The notes under the pieces were generated by a model. That model was given only the letters and a program-made list of their open reading frames with translations. It made no database searches and was not told the DNA's origin. Position numbers and translations under genes: made by a program. Source: Corynebacterium sp. (GTDB taxonomy: Bacteria; Actinomycetota; Actinomycetes; Mycobacteriales; Mycobacteriaceae). Taken from it: 64,000 nt of DNA. Below are positions 1-8,374 of this stretch, piece by piece; the first letter of the stretch is position 1; every line of letters starts with the position of its first letter. The stretch is taken from assembly GCA_030531005.1 (NCBI GenBank), contig JAUMTW010000008.1, forward strand, positions 1 to 64,000, in the 5' to 3' direction.

Positions 1-46
1 CGACCGCTCGTTGCGACTTCGATAAAGTTACACACCTGAATAAATA

Positions 47-82
47 AACACAAATCCCCAGGTAAACCCAGGGATTTGTGTT
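47..82 (-). terminator. Rho-independent terminator of murA
   Basis: A perfect 12-bp inverted repeat (47-58 with 71-82, 12-nt loop) follows the murA stop codon. Read on the minus strand it runs into a T-rich stretch (TTTATTTATT). Bases 1-46 hold nothing I recognise. Confidence 0.85.
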
Positions 83-137
83 CGTATTGTTGATCAAGGC
101 TCGAGAGTTTGAGAAAAGCGCTTCCAAGTTCTAGCGA

Positions 138-1394
138 CTAGTCACTAACCCGTTCAACCTGCGCACCGAGTCGATTGAGGTTTTCTACAAAGTTCGGGTA
201 GCCACGGTCAATGTGATAGACATCGTGGACTTCGGTTTCTCCCTCTGCGCACAACGCAGCAAGTACTAGTCCTGCCCCGGCGCGAATGTCAGAACTCCAA
301 ACCGGAGTGGAGGAAAGTTTTTGCACACCACGAAGAACCACATGGTGGCCATCCACTGTGGCATCCGCTCCTAAACGCATAAGTTCATCAACAAATCGGA
401 AACGTGCTTCGAAAATATTCTCCGTGATCACCGATGTTCCTTCAGCAACGGTTGCTACGCCAATAGCCATTGGCTGTAAGTCGGTTGGGAATCCTGGGAA
501 GGGCAAAGTCTGATAGTCGACAGCTAATGGGCGCTGGCGCATTTGAACCCGGAAGCCTTTTTCGTATGTCTCGATGTCTGCTCCAGCTAACTTAAGTTTC
601 GACAGTGGTAAATGCAGGTGTTGTGGAGCAATACCCGTGACTGTGATATCGCCCTGCGTCATCGCTGCCGCATATGCCCATGTACCGGCAACAATCCGAT
701 CGCCAATAACTTCATGCTCGGTTGGGTACAGGCGCTGCACACCCTGAATCGTGATCGTTGAGGTACCTTCACCAGTAATTAGAGCGCCCATTTGCTTCAG
801 CATCACGCAAAGGTCATAGATTTCTGGTTCGCGTGCAGCGTTATCAAGCACAGTCTCGCCGTCAGCAAGCACTGCTGCGGTCAAAATGTTTTCAGTTGCC
901 CCTACAGAGGGAAAGTCCAGGCGTATGTGAGCTCCATGGAGGTTTTCAGTTTCCGCCACTACAGCCCCATGTTCAATGTGGGTCCGTGCCCCTAATTTCT
1001 CTAACCCACTTTGATGCATATCGAGAGGACGCGATCCGATGGCATCACCACCAGGCAGAGCCACCACGGCACGACCACATCGGGCGGTTAGTGGACCAAG
1101 CACGCAAACCGACGCACGGAATTGACGTACGGCTTCAAAATCCGCCAGCGGTGAGATGTCTGCGGGGGTGTCAATCGTTACTGTGCCACCATCAATGCTT
1201 ACTGCGCAGCCTAAGCCTTCCAGTACGCGCATCATATATGGGACATCGGCAATCTCTGGGCAGTTATGTAAAACTGTGGTGCCCTCAGCGAGCAATGCCG
1301 CGGCCATCAGCTTAAGTACACTATTTTTCGCACCCTGAACGTGCACGGTGCCTGCCAAGCGTGCACCACCGGTTACCAAAAATCGATCATTCAC
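138..1394 (-). CDS. murA: UDP-N-acetylglucosamine 1-carboxyvinyltransferase
   Basis: Cytoplasmic enzyme of the first committed peptidoglycan step: it transfers enolpyruvate from PEP to UDP-GlcNAc. The protein opens with [10 protein letters not shown] and [18 protein letters not shown], the substrate-binding N-terminus of the family. It keeps [13 protein letters not shown] and the repeated inside-out alpha/beta folds over about 418 residues, the usual length. I chose the GTG at 1394 rather than the one at 1403, because it gives a MNDRF start like other corynebacterial MurA proteins and sits about 9 nt after AGTAGGG. It is divergent from the cobalamin adenosyltransferase, with only about 38 bp between the starts. 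A position in the loop that is Cys in most MurA also reads Asp in some actinobacteria; I did not settle which is present here. Confidence 0.95.
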   Translation of the reverse strand: MNDRFLVTGGARLAGTVHVQGAKNSVLKLMAAALLAEGTTVLHNCPEIADVPYMMRVLEGLGCAVSIDGGTVTIDTPADISPLADFEAVRQFRASVCVLGPLTARCGRAVVALPGGDAIGSRPLDMHQSGLEKLGARTHIEHGAVVAETENLHGAHIRLDFPSVGATENILTAAVLADGETVLDNAAREPEIYDLCVMLKQMGALITGEGTSTITIQGVQRLYPTEHEVIGDRIVAGTWAYAAAMTQGDITVTGIAPQHLHLPLSKLKLAGADIETYEKGFRVQMRQRPLAVDYQTLPFPGFPTDLQPMAIGVATVAEGTSVITENIFEARFRFVDELMRLGADATVDGHHVVLRGVQKLSSTPVWSSDIRAGAGLVLAALCAEGETEVHDVYHIDRGYPNFVENLNRLGAQVERVSD

Positions 1395-1432
1395 AGTGTC
1401 CACCCTACTGTGCCTGGCGTATCTTTGGGTAT

Positions 1433-2020
1433 ATGGCAGTACATCTCACGAAAATTTATACCCGTACCGGCGACAACGGCACCACGGCTCTGAGCAACTT
1501 CGAACGCGTTTCCAAAAACGACCCGCGTTTACAGGCCTACGCCGCATGCGATGAACTCAATGCTGCACTCGGCGTAGTGGTTGCAGTGGGTCATTTGGAT
1601 GATGCCCCCTTGAGCGTGATCCGCCGGATACAAAATGAGCTCTTTGATTGCGGCGCGGATCTAGCCACTCCGATAGAAGAAAATCCAAAGTATCCACCAT
1701 TACGCATCAGCGCAGACTATATCAGTGCACTTGAAGCTGATTGCGATGCCTATAACGAGCAATTACCCGCACTGGATTCTTTTATCTTGCCAGGTGGTAC
1801 CCCGGCTGCTGCCTACATTCATATGGCGCGTACCATTTGTCGCCGCGCCGAGGCCTTAGCATGGGTTGCAGTCGAGACCTTCCCAGAAACGACAAGCAAG
1901 TTGCCTGCACAATATCTGAACCGACTTTCAGATCTGCTGTTCATTTTGGGCCGTGTGACCAATGGTGGGGACGACGTGCGGTGGGTTCCAGGTGCAAGCT
2001 CTCAAGCAAACAGGGATTAG
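1433..2020 (+). CDS. pduO: PduO-type cob(I)alamin adenosyltransferase
   Basis: ATP:cob(I)alamin adenosyltransferase, which makes adenosylcobalamin. The N-terminus [14 protein letters not shown] is the family's ATP-binding signature (TRTGDxGTT). The second signature is the helix around residues 120-150 ([24 protein letters not shown]). The 195-residue length is normal. An ATG 72 nt further upstream exists, but 1433 gives the family start. A possible -10 (TATCTT, 1420-1425) lies only 7 nt before the ATG and I see no ribosome binding site, so the mRNA is probably leaderless. It is convergent with ramA across a shared terminator. Confidence 0.93.
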   Translation: MAVHLTKIYTRTGDNGTTALSNFERVSKNDPRLQAYAACDELNAALGVVVAVGHLDDAPLSVIRRIQNELFDCGADLATPIEENPKYPPLRISADYISALEADCDAYNEQLPALDSFILPGGTPAAAYIHMARTICRRAEALAWVAVETFPETTSKLPAQYLNRLSDLLFILGRVTNGGDDVRWVPGASSQANRD

Positions 2021-2043
2021 GTAGGCTTTGAGGCAATACAACA

Positions 2044-2080
2044 AAAAGCAGTAGCGGCACTCTTGCCTGCTACTGCTTTT
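2044..2080. terminator. Bidirectional terminator between pduO and ramA
   Basis: Long hairpin with arms AAAAGCAGTAGC (2044-2055) and GCTACTGCTTTT (2069-2080). It is extended inside by GGCA/TGCC around a CTCT loop. A-runs and T-runs on both flanks suit termination of the two convergent genes. Confidence 0.85.
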
Positions 2081-2147
2081 CAAAGATTTTCTGATGCTGC
2101 CAAGAAAGATTGAAATCTGGCACTCGAACTCATTGCACTACTGCCGA

Positions 2148-2990
2148 TCAGGGCAGTGCACCAATACGGCGAGCAGCATTCACTGCCTCATACCGTGTGT
2201 GCGCGCCAAGTTTACGCATTACCGAGCGCAAGTAGCTCTTCACCGTTTCAGCACCAATACCCATTTCTTCAGCCGCCTCGACATTAGTGTGCCCTAAAGC
2301 TACACAAGAAAGAACGTCAAGCTCACGGGCAGACAATTTTGCGGTTTGCTTTATGTGCACAGGAGCGACCATCTGATCGCAAAGTTTTTCGAGTTCTAGG
2401 CGAATCTCTTCTTCTTCGATTCGGTTTGCCAGCATGCGAAGCTTGGAGTGTGTTGCACGTACCTGCTCCCACTCGGCACCACTCATCATACGACCGTGTT
2501 TCACATTCGCAGCACGTACTCCGTCTTGCCGACGCTGCGCATTGAGCACAGCTAAGTCTTGTTCTAAAACCCGGGCGGTCATGGTGACTTCTTCGATCAC
2601 TTTGTCTCCCAAGCGCACTGGAGAGTGCACTCCCACATAAAGTACACCGGCAACTTCGCGCTGCACGATGACCGGCACCGCAACAATAGAGTGCAGCCCT
2701 TCTTCTTGGATGGCTGAGTCCAATTCATGGCTGATAACATTTGCGCGCGTGTAATCACTCACGCCAACAGCACGTCGGGTCTTCAGCACACGCCCACCCA
2801 CGCCGACACCGGATTCGATACTCAAATTCTGTAAAGCCGGAGTGCGCAAGCCAATCCACTGGCTAATCTGCAGCACGCGGTCGCTATCCAAAGCCGCATA
2901 CATAGTCACTGGAATACCGGTGGCATTTTTCAGCGTGGTTAGCGCAGCGCGGATGGCCTCTTCATCATCCTTGGGATGCTGCATCTCCAT
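2148..2990 (-). CDS. ramA: LuxR-type regulator of acetate metabolism RamA
   Basis: Global transcription regulator of carbon metabolism in corynebacteria (acetate, TCA and resuscitation genes). A GAF-like sensory domain covers about residues 15-165 (GVGVGGRV, YTRANVISHE). A C-terminal LuxR helix-turn-helix spans about 215-280 (LSARELDVLSCVALG, EMGIGAETVKSYLRSVMRKL). The C-terminal 60 residues match, from memory, C. glutamicum RamA almost residue for residue. Start: the ATG at 2990 has AAGGAG seven bases upstream; a TTG at 2996 and an ATG at 2984 are alternatives. G5/C5 runs upstream (for example 3130-3135) look like RamA/RamB-type boxes and would fit autoregulation, which is inference. Confidence 0.95.
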   Translation of the reverse strand: MEMQHPKDDEEAIRAALTTLKNATGIPVTMYAALDSDRVLQISQWIGLRTPALQNLSIESGVGVGGRVLKTRRAVGVSDYTRANVISHELDSAIQEEGLHSIVAVPVIVQREVAGVLYVGVHSPVRLGDKVIEEVTMTARVLEQDLAVLNAQRRQDGVRAANVKHGRMMSGAEWEQVRATHSKLRMLANRIEEEEIRLELEKLCDQMVAPVHIKQTAKLSARELDVLSCVALGHTNVEAAEEMGIGAETVKSYLRSVMRKLGAHTRYEAVNAARRIGALP

Positions 2991-3002
2991 CAGCAAACTC
3001 CT

Positions 3003-3571
3003 TCATCAGGCTGGTTCTTTCCTGCGGGTTTATGCCACTCATACACGAGAACAATACCGATTGTGACATGAGCCACTTTAGTCGAAGAACCATGACAATC
3101 ATGACAAAGGCTGATTATATAGGATAATCGGGGGTATTCAAATACTGTTGCGCAATTAATTTGAAACAAACACCTAGCACTACTACTACCGGCATTCGGT
3201 TAGGCCTAAATTAGGTTAGTTTTTATGTCTGCGCAGTATAACCAGCATATCTTGGCGCATAGCCGAAAATCCGGTCGCTTCACTATTCTTCTGATTCGGA
3301 AATTTTATGTGGGATTGCCGAAAAGTTCCCGCCACCCCCGAAACTTTTTCACAACATCACTACCGCAAGCCACGCTTCCATCCGAGCTTTAAGTCAGCGC
3401 TTCCCACTCTCGCCCTACTAAGCGTCAACACCCTACCGCACAGCGCTGCGATAGCCGGATGTTCTGAACCATTCCTAAATTATTCAGGCTGTTCGCCAAG
3501 GGCATATTTGCTACCACAACCACAAAGGCTACGGCCTTATGGTGGCATTTTGCGCCTTAATTACATTCACT
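3003..3571. other. Intergenic region between ramA and the cysK operators
   Basis: About 570 bp with no supported gene. A 93-codon open frame (3307-3588, plus) has no ribosome binding site and an implausible composition. The part next to ramA is AT-rich and should hold the ramA promoter (for example TATATAGGATAAT near 3115-3127). I recognise no RNA or repeat. Confidence 0.5.
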
Positions 3572-3587
3572 TAGACAGGGCAGTCTA
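3572..3587. promoter_or_regulatory. McbR operator 1 upstream of cysK
   Basis: TAGAC-AGGGCA-GTCTA, a perfect match to the TAGAC-N6-GTCTA consensus of McbR, the TetR-family repressor of corynebacterial sulfur metabolism. It lies about 150 bp before cysK, a known McbR target in C. glutamicum. Confidence 0.85.
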
Positions 3588-3593
3588 GTCCAT

Positions 3594-3609
3594 AAGACCA
3601 TGTGGTCTA
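3594..3609. promoter_or_regulatory. McbR operator 2 upstream of cysK
   Basis: AAGAC-CATGTG-GTCTA matches the McbR consensus in 9 of 10 fixed positions. Its centre is 22 bp (two helical turns) from operator 1, placing both sites on the same DNA face. Confidence 0.75.
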
Positions 3610-3739
3610 GAAATTTCCATTCCAAGCGAGTACAGTCACTTGCATTGGCCGAGATGCCCAGGAACCCCTGAGACCGACGCCTCTGGACGCAAGACTGCGC
3701 CCTTTCAAAATCAATGATCTAAAGGAGCACGCTTTTCTC

Positions 3740-4675
3740 ATGGCTCAGATTTACAACGACATCCTTGAAACCATCGGTAACACCCCCCTGGTGCGCTTGA
3801 ATCGTTTGGATAAAGACCTGCCCGGCAACGTCATCGTCAAGGTAGAGTCTTTTAACCCCGCCAACTCCGTGAAGGACCGTATCGGTAAAGCAATCGTGGA
3901 TGCAGCTGAGGCTTCCGGCGAGCTGAAGCCAGGCGGCACCATTGTTGAGGCCACCTCAGGTAACACCGGTATTGCTCTGGCTCTGGTTGGCGCCGCCCGT
4001 GGCTACAACGTCGTATTGACTATGCCAGAAACCATGTCCTTGGAGCGTCGCGTGATGCTGCGTGCTTATGGTGCCGAGATCATCTTGACCCCAGGTGCCG
4101 CTGGCATGCAGGGCGCTGTTGATAAGGCTAACGAGGTTGTTGCCGAGCGCGAAGGCGCTATCCTGGCCCGTCAGTTCGAAAATGCTGCTAACCCAGAGGT
4201 ACACCGCAAGACCACTGGTGAAGAGATCTGGCGCGATACCGATGGCGATATCGATGCCTTCGTTGCCGGCATCGGCACCGGCGGTACTGTTACCGGTGTT
4301 GGCGAGACCCTGAAGGGCCACAAGGACGACCTGCGCGTCTTTGCTGTAGAGCCAGAGGCTTCTGCCCTGCTATCCACCGGCAAAGCTGGCCCACACAAGA
4401 TCCAGGGCCTGGGCGCCAATTTCATCCCAGGTGTGCTGAACCAGAATATCTATGAAGAAGTTCTCACTGTTTCCAATGAGGATGCGGTTGCATACTCCCG
4501 CAAACTGGCTGCCGAAGAAGGCATCCTTGGCGGTATTTCCGCCGGCGCCAACATCAAGGCTGCGCTGGAGCTTGCTGCACGCGAAGAGTTCGCTGGTAAG
4601 ACCATCGTTACCGTAGTGCCTGACTACGGCGAACGTTATGTCTCCACCCTGCTCTTCGACGATATCCGCGACTAA
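3740..4675 (+). CDS. cysK: Cysteine synthase A (O-acetylserine sulfhydrylase)
   Basis: PLP enzyme making L-cysteine from O-acetylserine and sulfide in the cytoplasm. The PLP lysine is Lys45 in NPANSVKDR. The asparagine loop ([11 protein letters not shown]), the phosphate-binding [10 protein letters not shown] and the C-terminal GGISAGA are all present. The 311-residue length is standard. The start has AAAGGAG about 13 nt upstream. The two McbR-type operators at 3572-3609 predict repression when sulfur is plentiful. A terminator separates it from cysE, so the two genes can be expressed independently. Codon use is that of a highly expressed gene (mostly C-ending codons). Confidence 0.97.
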   Translation: MAQIYNDILETIGNTPLVRLNRLDKDLPGNVIVKVESFNPANSVKDRIGKAIVDAAEASGELKPGGTIVEATSGNTGIALALVGAARGYNVVLTMPETMSLERRVMLRAYGAEIILTPGAAGMQGAVDKANEVVAEREGAILARQFENAANPEVHRKTTGEEIWRDTDGDIDAFVAGIGTGGTVTGVGETLKGHKDDLRVFAVEPEASALLSTGKAGPHKIQGLGANFIPGVLNQNIYEEVLTVSNEDAVAYSRKLAAEEGILGGISAGANIKAALELAAREEFAGKTIVTVVPDYGERYVSTLLFDDIRD

Positions 4676-4713
4676 TCTTTAGCCGTAGGTGCAGTTCGCA
4701 CTGCCATATTCTG

Positions 4714-4743
4714 CCCACCGGCGAAATTTTGCCGGTGGGTTTT
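4714..4743 (+). terminator. Rho-independent terminator of cysK
   Basis: Nine-bp stem CCCACCGGC/GCCGGTGGG (4714-4722 with 4731-4739) followed by TTTT. An in-frame upstream ATG for cysE at 4729 lies inside this hairpin and is therefore unlikely to be used. Confidence 0.9.
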
Positions 4744-4854
4744 GTGTTGAAGAGATTGCTGGGCAAGCTTGGCTGTTTATCTGCTTATTGCCAGCCCATT
4801 TTGCCAGCCCATCGTAATCCTGACCTCACCCACAAAGTTAATGAAGTAGGCCTC

Positions 4855-5421
4855 ATGTTCGGAATTATCACAATGATCCGCGAAGACCTCGCCAATGCCC
4901 GCGATCACGACCCTGCCGCGCGTGGCAACCTTGAAAATGCCATCGTATATTCCGGGCTGCATGCCATCTGGGCACACCGACTTGCCCATTACCTGTGGGT
5001 GCGGGGCCATAAAGGCCCAGCACGCTTGCTGGCACAAGTCATGCGATTTTTTACCGGGATTGAAATTCATCCGGGCGCAACAATTGGGCGCCGCTTCTTT
5101 ATCGATCACGGTATGGGCATCGTGATTGGCGAGACGACCGAAATTGGGGAAGGCGTCATGCTCTATCACGGGGTTACCTTAGGAGGGCAGGTACTTACTC
5201 AGACCAAGCGCCACCCGACTATTGGCGATAACGTGACCATCGGCGCCGGGGCAAAGGTTCTTGGTCCCATCACTATTGGTGCAGATTCTGCTATTGGGGC
5301 GAATGCAGTCGTAACCAAGGATGTCCCGGAAAACCATATTGCCGTAGGCATCCCCGCAATTATGCGCCCCCGCAAGAAGGATGAGCAGCTTAAGCTGCGC
5401 GATCCGGATTATTATATCTAG
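4855..5421 (+). CDS. cysE: Serine O-acetyltransferase
   Basis: Makes O-acetylserine, the substrate of the neighbouring CysK, from serine and acetyl-CoA. The protein (188 residues) has the short N-terminal helical domain of the actinobacterial/Bacillus type and a left-handed beta-helix of hexapeptide repeats. These include [38 protein letters not shown] and [22 protein letters not shown]. The two catalytic histidines of the family fit HPG and DHG. Start at 4855 ([11 protein letters not shown]) gives the family N-terminus; the upstream in-frame ATG at 4729 lies in the cysK terminator. The ribosome binding site is weak (GAAGTAGG). Confidence 0.95.
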   Translation: MFGIITMIREDLANARDHDPAARGNLENAIVYSGLHAIWAHRLAHYLWVRGHKGPARLLAQVMRFFTGIEIHPGATIGRRFFIDHGMGIVIGETTEIGEGVMLYHGVTLGGQVLTQTKRHPTIGDNVTIGAGAKVLGPITIGADSAIGANAVVTKDVPENHIAVGIPAIMRPRKKDEQLKLRDPDYYI

Positions 5422-5494
5422 GAATTCACGTGGCACTGCCTACCGCATGCTGATACTAACCCCGCTGTTACCTACGTGGTGACAACAATTTTTT

Positions 5495-5516
5495 GGCTCC
5501 CCTTTTTTGGGGAGCC
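5495..5516. terminator. Terminator-like hairpin after cysE
   Basis: Perfect 8-bp stem GGCTCCCC/GGGGAGCC with a T6 loop, between the convergent cysE and the acetyltransferase gene. There is a T-run before the hairpin but none after it on the plus strand, so its strength as a terminator is uncertain. Confidence 0.55.
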
Positions 5517-5585
5517 ATTGGCGCTTCTGAAGTTGATTACAATTAATCGCAACGGAGTCTGACAATAGCCTTGCCGAGCATTCGC

Positions 5586-5873
5586 CTAGTTCATCTTCTG
5601 TTGCGCCAGATAGTGCGCGACTGCGCTACAACTTGCAACGATCTCCGCACCAGTCGTTTCTGTATCGGCAATAGCCCGTGCGATCAGTGAACGAGAGATG
5701 CCTTGACCACGGAATTCTGGCAGCACCACTGTATGTTGAAAATCTCGCACTGCAAGAGCACCTGTATCCGCGTTAAGGCTGTCTTCATAGCTGAGATAGC
5801 CTACGAGCCGCCCATCGGCGGTAAACAGCTCATAACGCTTTGAAGACTCATCGTGGCGAAGTGTTACATCCAT
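5586..5873 (-). CDS. Small GNAT-like N-acetyltransferase (YjdJ type)
   Basis: A 95-residue single-domain GNAT-fold protein of the short YjdJ/Gtlf-like group. The acetyl-CoA pyrophosphate-binding segment is LPEFRGQGISRSLIARAI (about residues 50-67), followed by a cysteine (SCSAVAHYL) typical of this subgroup. The substrate is unknown. GGGGAGG lies 6 nt before the ATG. The same position after cysE is held by a small acetyltransferase in C. glutamicum, as I recall. It is convergent with cysE. Confidence 0.85.
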   Translation of the reverse strand: MDVTLRHDESSKRYELFTADGRLVGYLSYEDSLNADTGALAVRDFQHTVVLPEFRGQGISRSLIARAIADTETTGAEIVASCSAVAHYLAQQKMN

Positions 5874-5996
5874 TATTGCCTCCCCAAGCTCTCACGCACA
5901 TATGTGCATCTAGTGTAGTGCACGGCGGTTCCGTTGGGGCTACTCTGCGCTACTACTCGCCCACACCGCACCATAGGATGCTATAGACAGAACAAA

Positions 5997-6023
5997 GACC
6001 CCAGAACAGAATGTTCTGGGGTC
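5997..6023 (-). terminator. Terminator of the tRNA-Phe/Asp unit
   Basis: Perfect 12-bp stem GACCCCAGAACA/TGTTCTGGGGTC with a 3-nt loop. On the minus strand it lies directly downstream of tRNA-Phe and is followed by TTTGTTCTG. Confidence 0.85.
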
Positions 6024-6029
6024 TTGCGG

Positions 6030-6105
6030 TGGTGGCACGGACCAGGATCGAACTGGTGACCTTCCACTTTTCAGGCGGACGCTCTACCGACTGAGCTACC
6101 GCGCC
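6030..6105 (-). tRNA. tRNA-Phe (GAA)
   Basis: Full cloverleaf on the minus strand: acceptor GGCGCGG/CCGTGCC, anticodon arm TCCGC-CTGAAAA-GTGGA with anticodon GAA, and a normal T-arm (GTTCGATC). The 3' CCA is encoded (6030-6032), unlike the other five tRNAs in this window. Confidence 0.97.
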
Positions 6106-6125
6106 ACTGACTACATAGTAGCCTG

Positions 6126-6199
6126 CGACCCTGACGGGACTTGAACCCGCGACCTCCGCCGTGACAGGGCGGCGCGCTAACCAACTGCGCCACAGGGCC
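6126..6199 (-). tRNA. tRNA-Asp (GTC), copy 1
   Basis: Acceptor GGCCCTG/CAGGGTC, anticodon arm CCGCC-CTGTCAC-GGCGG (anticodon GTC), T-loop GTTCAAGTC, discriminator G, no encoded CCA. It lies 20 bp upstream of tRNA-Phe in the same minus-strand unit. It is identical over its full 74 nt to the copy at 7740-7813. Confidence 0.97.
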
Positions 6200-6281
6200 A
6201 CTGCATAGATCTGCATGTACTGCAGTCTCTGCAACGGATTTATACTCTACACAGTCGTACCGATTCCCGCAAATCTTTTTG

Positions 6282-7556
6282 TTAGCTGGCGTTTTGCCGC
6301 CGCAAGGTACGGGAGTAGTAAATCGCAATCGCCGCCATCAACAGCAGCGAACTGTAGATATGGAGCTCTTGCACGAACCAGTTGCCGCTTTCAGTTAGTT
6401 GCATAAAATTCATGCTTTCCACACTGGCTGCCGCAGCCTGGGGCAGAAAGACAATAACCACCAGTACGCCCGCGAGTAGGCCACCGAGTTCCTGTAGCCA
6501 CCATAAAACCTGGCCTTCTAGATACTGCGCCAGCTTCTCAGCGAAGATGCGTCGCAGACCATCCATCAACGCAATCACGAGGGGAACGCTATAAACCCAA
6601 TGGTGGTACCACGAGAAAGGTGAAACCAAGGCTGCAGTGGTACCAGATAGACCGATGGCCATCACATAGTTATTCGTACGAATAGCCCCACGCGCCCCTA
6701 GATAAAAGAGATAAAGAACTACTGCCACACCAAAGATCCATAACACAGTCTCCAGCGGCCATTCGCGACGAATCATCATTGCTTTTAGACAAAGTGCGCC
6801 GGGATTCTGCTCCTGTCCAATGCGCTCAGTATCAGTAATCTTTCCAGTCCAGAAGGAACTGGCATCCGGCACGAAGACGAAACCGATGCCAACGGTCAAC
6901 AAGAACACACCGAAAGAGAGAACGGCCGCCCACCACTTACGCTCCACCAAAAACAGCACCCCATGGAAGGCTGGGGTCAGTTTTAAACCAGCTGCCAAGC
7001 CCGTGCCCACACCGCGATACTTTGCACCGCGCTTACCCAGAAAATCCCAAGCAATCAGACCCAGTAAGAAGATATTAATCTGCCCGAAGAAGAAGGTGCC
7101 TTGAATAGATACAAGATTAAAGCTTGCAAAAAAGGCGATACCCCCAAGGACCAATAGTCGAGTTGACCAGACATAACCACGCTGCCTAAAACAGGCCACA
7201 ATAACCGCAAAGAGCACGAATGCTGAGCTAATCTGCCACACAATCCCAGCGGTTTCAAAGTCTGTCCAAACCAGCAGTTGCATGAAGACCGCAGCAAACG
7301 GCGGGTAGGTAAATGGCAGAATCCCAATCCAATTAGCTTCGTAAAGATTGCGCCCCATGCTCATATTGGCGGCGGCTTCGTAATAAACTTGGAAGTCAAT
7401 GGGCCACTGAATCAGATAACGCGTACCGTCCTGGCGTGTTTCCGGGTCAAGGTTTGCAGCCAGCGCCCAGTAAGCCAAGAAGAGTAAGACAATGACCATG
7501 CCCCAAACTCCGGGCTTTCTGCGTGCGCGACGCGCAGGGTCGGTGGTAAGTAACAC
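6282..7556 (-). CDS. GT87-family membrane glycosyltransferase
   Basis: Polytopic membrane protein (424 residues, about 9-11 hydrophobic segments) of the DUF2029/GT87 family. The family holds the polyprenyl-phosphate-dependent mannosyl- and arabinosyltransferases of corynebacterial and mycobacterial envelope glycans (PimE, MptC, AftC). After the first membrane span comes the family signature: an acidic residue in IDFQVYYEAA (about residues 53-62) and PFTYPPFAAV (about 81-90). Substrate and linkage cannot be assigned from sequence alone. The GTG start at 7556 has a TATGAT -10 only 7 nt upstream, so the message is probably leaderless. It is enclosed between two identical tRNA-Asp genes on the same strand. 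Confidence 0.85.
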   Translation of the reverse strand: MLLTTDPARRARRKPGVWGMVIVLLFLAYWALAANLDPETRQDGTRYLIQWPIDFQVYYEAAANMSMGRNLYEANWIGILPFTYPPFAAVFMQLLVWTDFETAGIVWQISSAFVLFAVIVACFRQRGYVWSTRLLVLGGIAFFASFNLVSIQGTFFFGQINIFLLGLIAWDFLGKRGAKYRGVGTGLAAGLKLTPAFHGVLFLVERKWWAAVLSFGVFLLTVGIGFVFVPDASSFWTGKITDTERIGQEQNPGALCLKAMMIRREWPLETVLWIFGVAVVLYLFYLGARGAIRTNNYVMAIGLSGTTAALVSPFSWYHHWVYSVPLVIALMDGLRRIFAEKLAQYLEGQVLWWLQELGGLLAGVLVVIVFLPQAAAASVESMNFMQLTESGNWFVQELHIYSSLLLMAAIAIYYSRTLRRQNAS

Positions 7557-7714
7557 GCACTACATCATATCCATTCGCACGAATGCTTCCTAGCCCCATG
7601 GCAAATTTTTCTGCAGCCTACGAGCTAAGCACTCGATTTACGATGGCATTCAGGCTTCAGCTGTCGTGATTACACCAGCATCCCGCGAAAGAAAACATTC
7701 TAAAAACACAAAAT

Positions 7715-7734
7715 CCGCCACCTTTCGGTGACGG
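7715..7734 (-). terminator. Terminator of the tRNA-Glu/Asp unit
   Basis: Minus-strand hairpin CCGTCACC-GAAA-GGTGGCGG (one G-T pair) followed by ATTTTGTGTTTTT, directly after the second tRNA-Asp and before the GT87 gene. Confidence 0.85.
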
Positions 7735-7739
7735 TAATG

Positions 7740-7813
7740 CGACCCTGACGGGACTTGAACCCGCGACCTCCGCCGTGACAGGGCGGCGCGCTAACCAACT
7801 GCGCCACAGGGCC
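7740..7813 (-). tRNA. tRNA-Asp (GTC), copy 2
   Basis: Same 74-nt sequence as copy 1, anticodon GTC, discriminator G, no encoded CCA. It lies 23 bp downstream of tRNA-Glu in one transcription unit. Confidence 0.97.
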
Positions 7814-7836
7814 AACAAACCTTTAAAAAAGATTTG

Positions 7837-7909
<73 letters not shown>

Positions 7910-8374
7910 ATGTCAAAACTTGAAGCGATTGCCTCTCGCTGACTTCCAAAAGATTACAGCATTTTCCCAAAAACGCAAAACCCAAGCTAAGGAGCATTCC
8001 CGCACCGCCAAAAACGTCACAATGGCCCCCAACTGCGCGCAGTCAAGCTGTCCACCCAACAGCACTGCGCGCCGCCCCCCTTGCAAGCCAGAAGCGCCCA
8101 CCACACACTTCACCTTGCTGCCCCCATGGAGCAGACCCATGGAGCAAATTTTCAGCCCCGCACCACCCCTGCAAAACAGACACTCCACGGGCGCATTCTT
8201 TACGAAGAATTTCCGATAGTAAAGGTCGCATTCATTAATACAACTACCCCCACAAAACTATCCCTTTACGCAAACTTGCAGGTAATCGCTCTGTAACGGT
8301 TTACATTAACCACCACTTACCCCCGATATAAAAATACCCCTTTACAGTTTTACAAAAAGTGATAGCTTGAAAAC
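7910..8374. other. Intergenic region before the flavoprotein gene
   Basis: About 465 bp without a supported gene; open frames on both strands here lack ribosome binding sites. It contains two CCATGGAGCA(G/A) copies 16 bp apart (near 8126 and 8142). Three C4-5 runs flanked by A (8246-8252, 8319-8325, 8336-8341) resemble RamA/RamB boxes just upstream of the flavoprotein gene. The tRNA-Glu promoter must lie at the left end. Confidence 0.4.

Noticed and set aside
1..46. Possible end of an rRNA operon at the left edge
   Set aside because: The 46 bases contain no recognisable rRNA sequence; the guess rests only on remembered synteny.
3307..3588. 93-codon open frame in the ramA-cysK gap
   Set aside because: No ribosome binding site, Pro/His-rich composition, and it runs into the McbR operators.
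6126..7813. Duplicated tRNA-Asp genes as attachment sites of an integrated element
   Set aside because: The interval holds only one envelope gene and a terminator. There is no integrase, and both copies are complete tRNAs with normal flanking tRNA genes.
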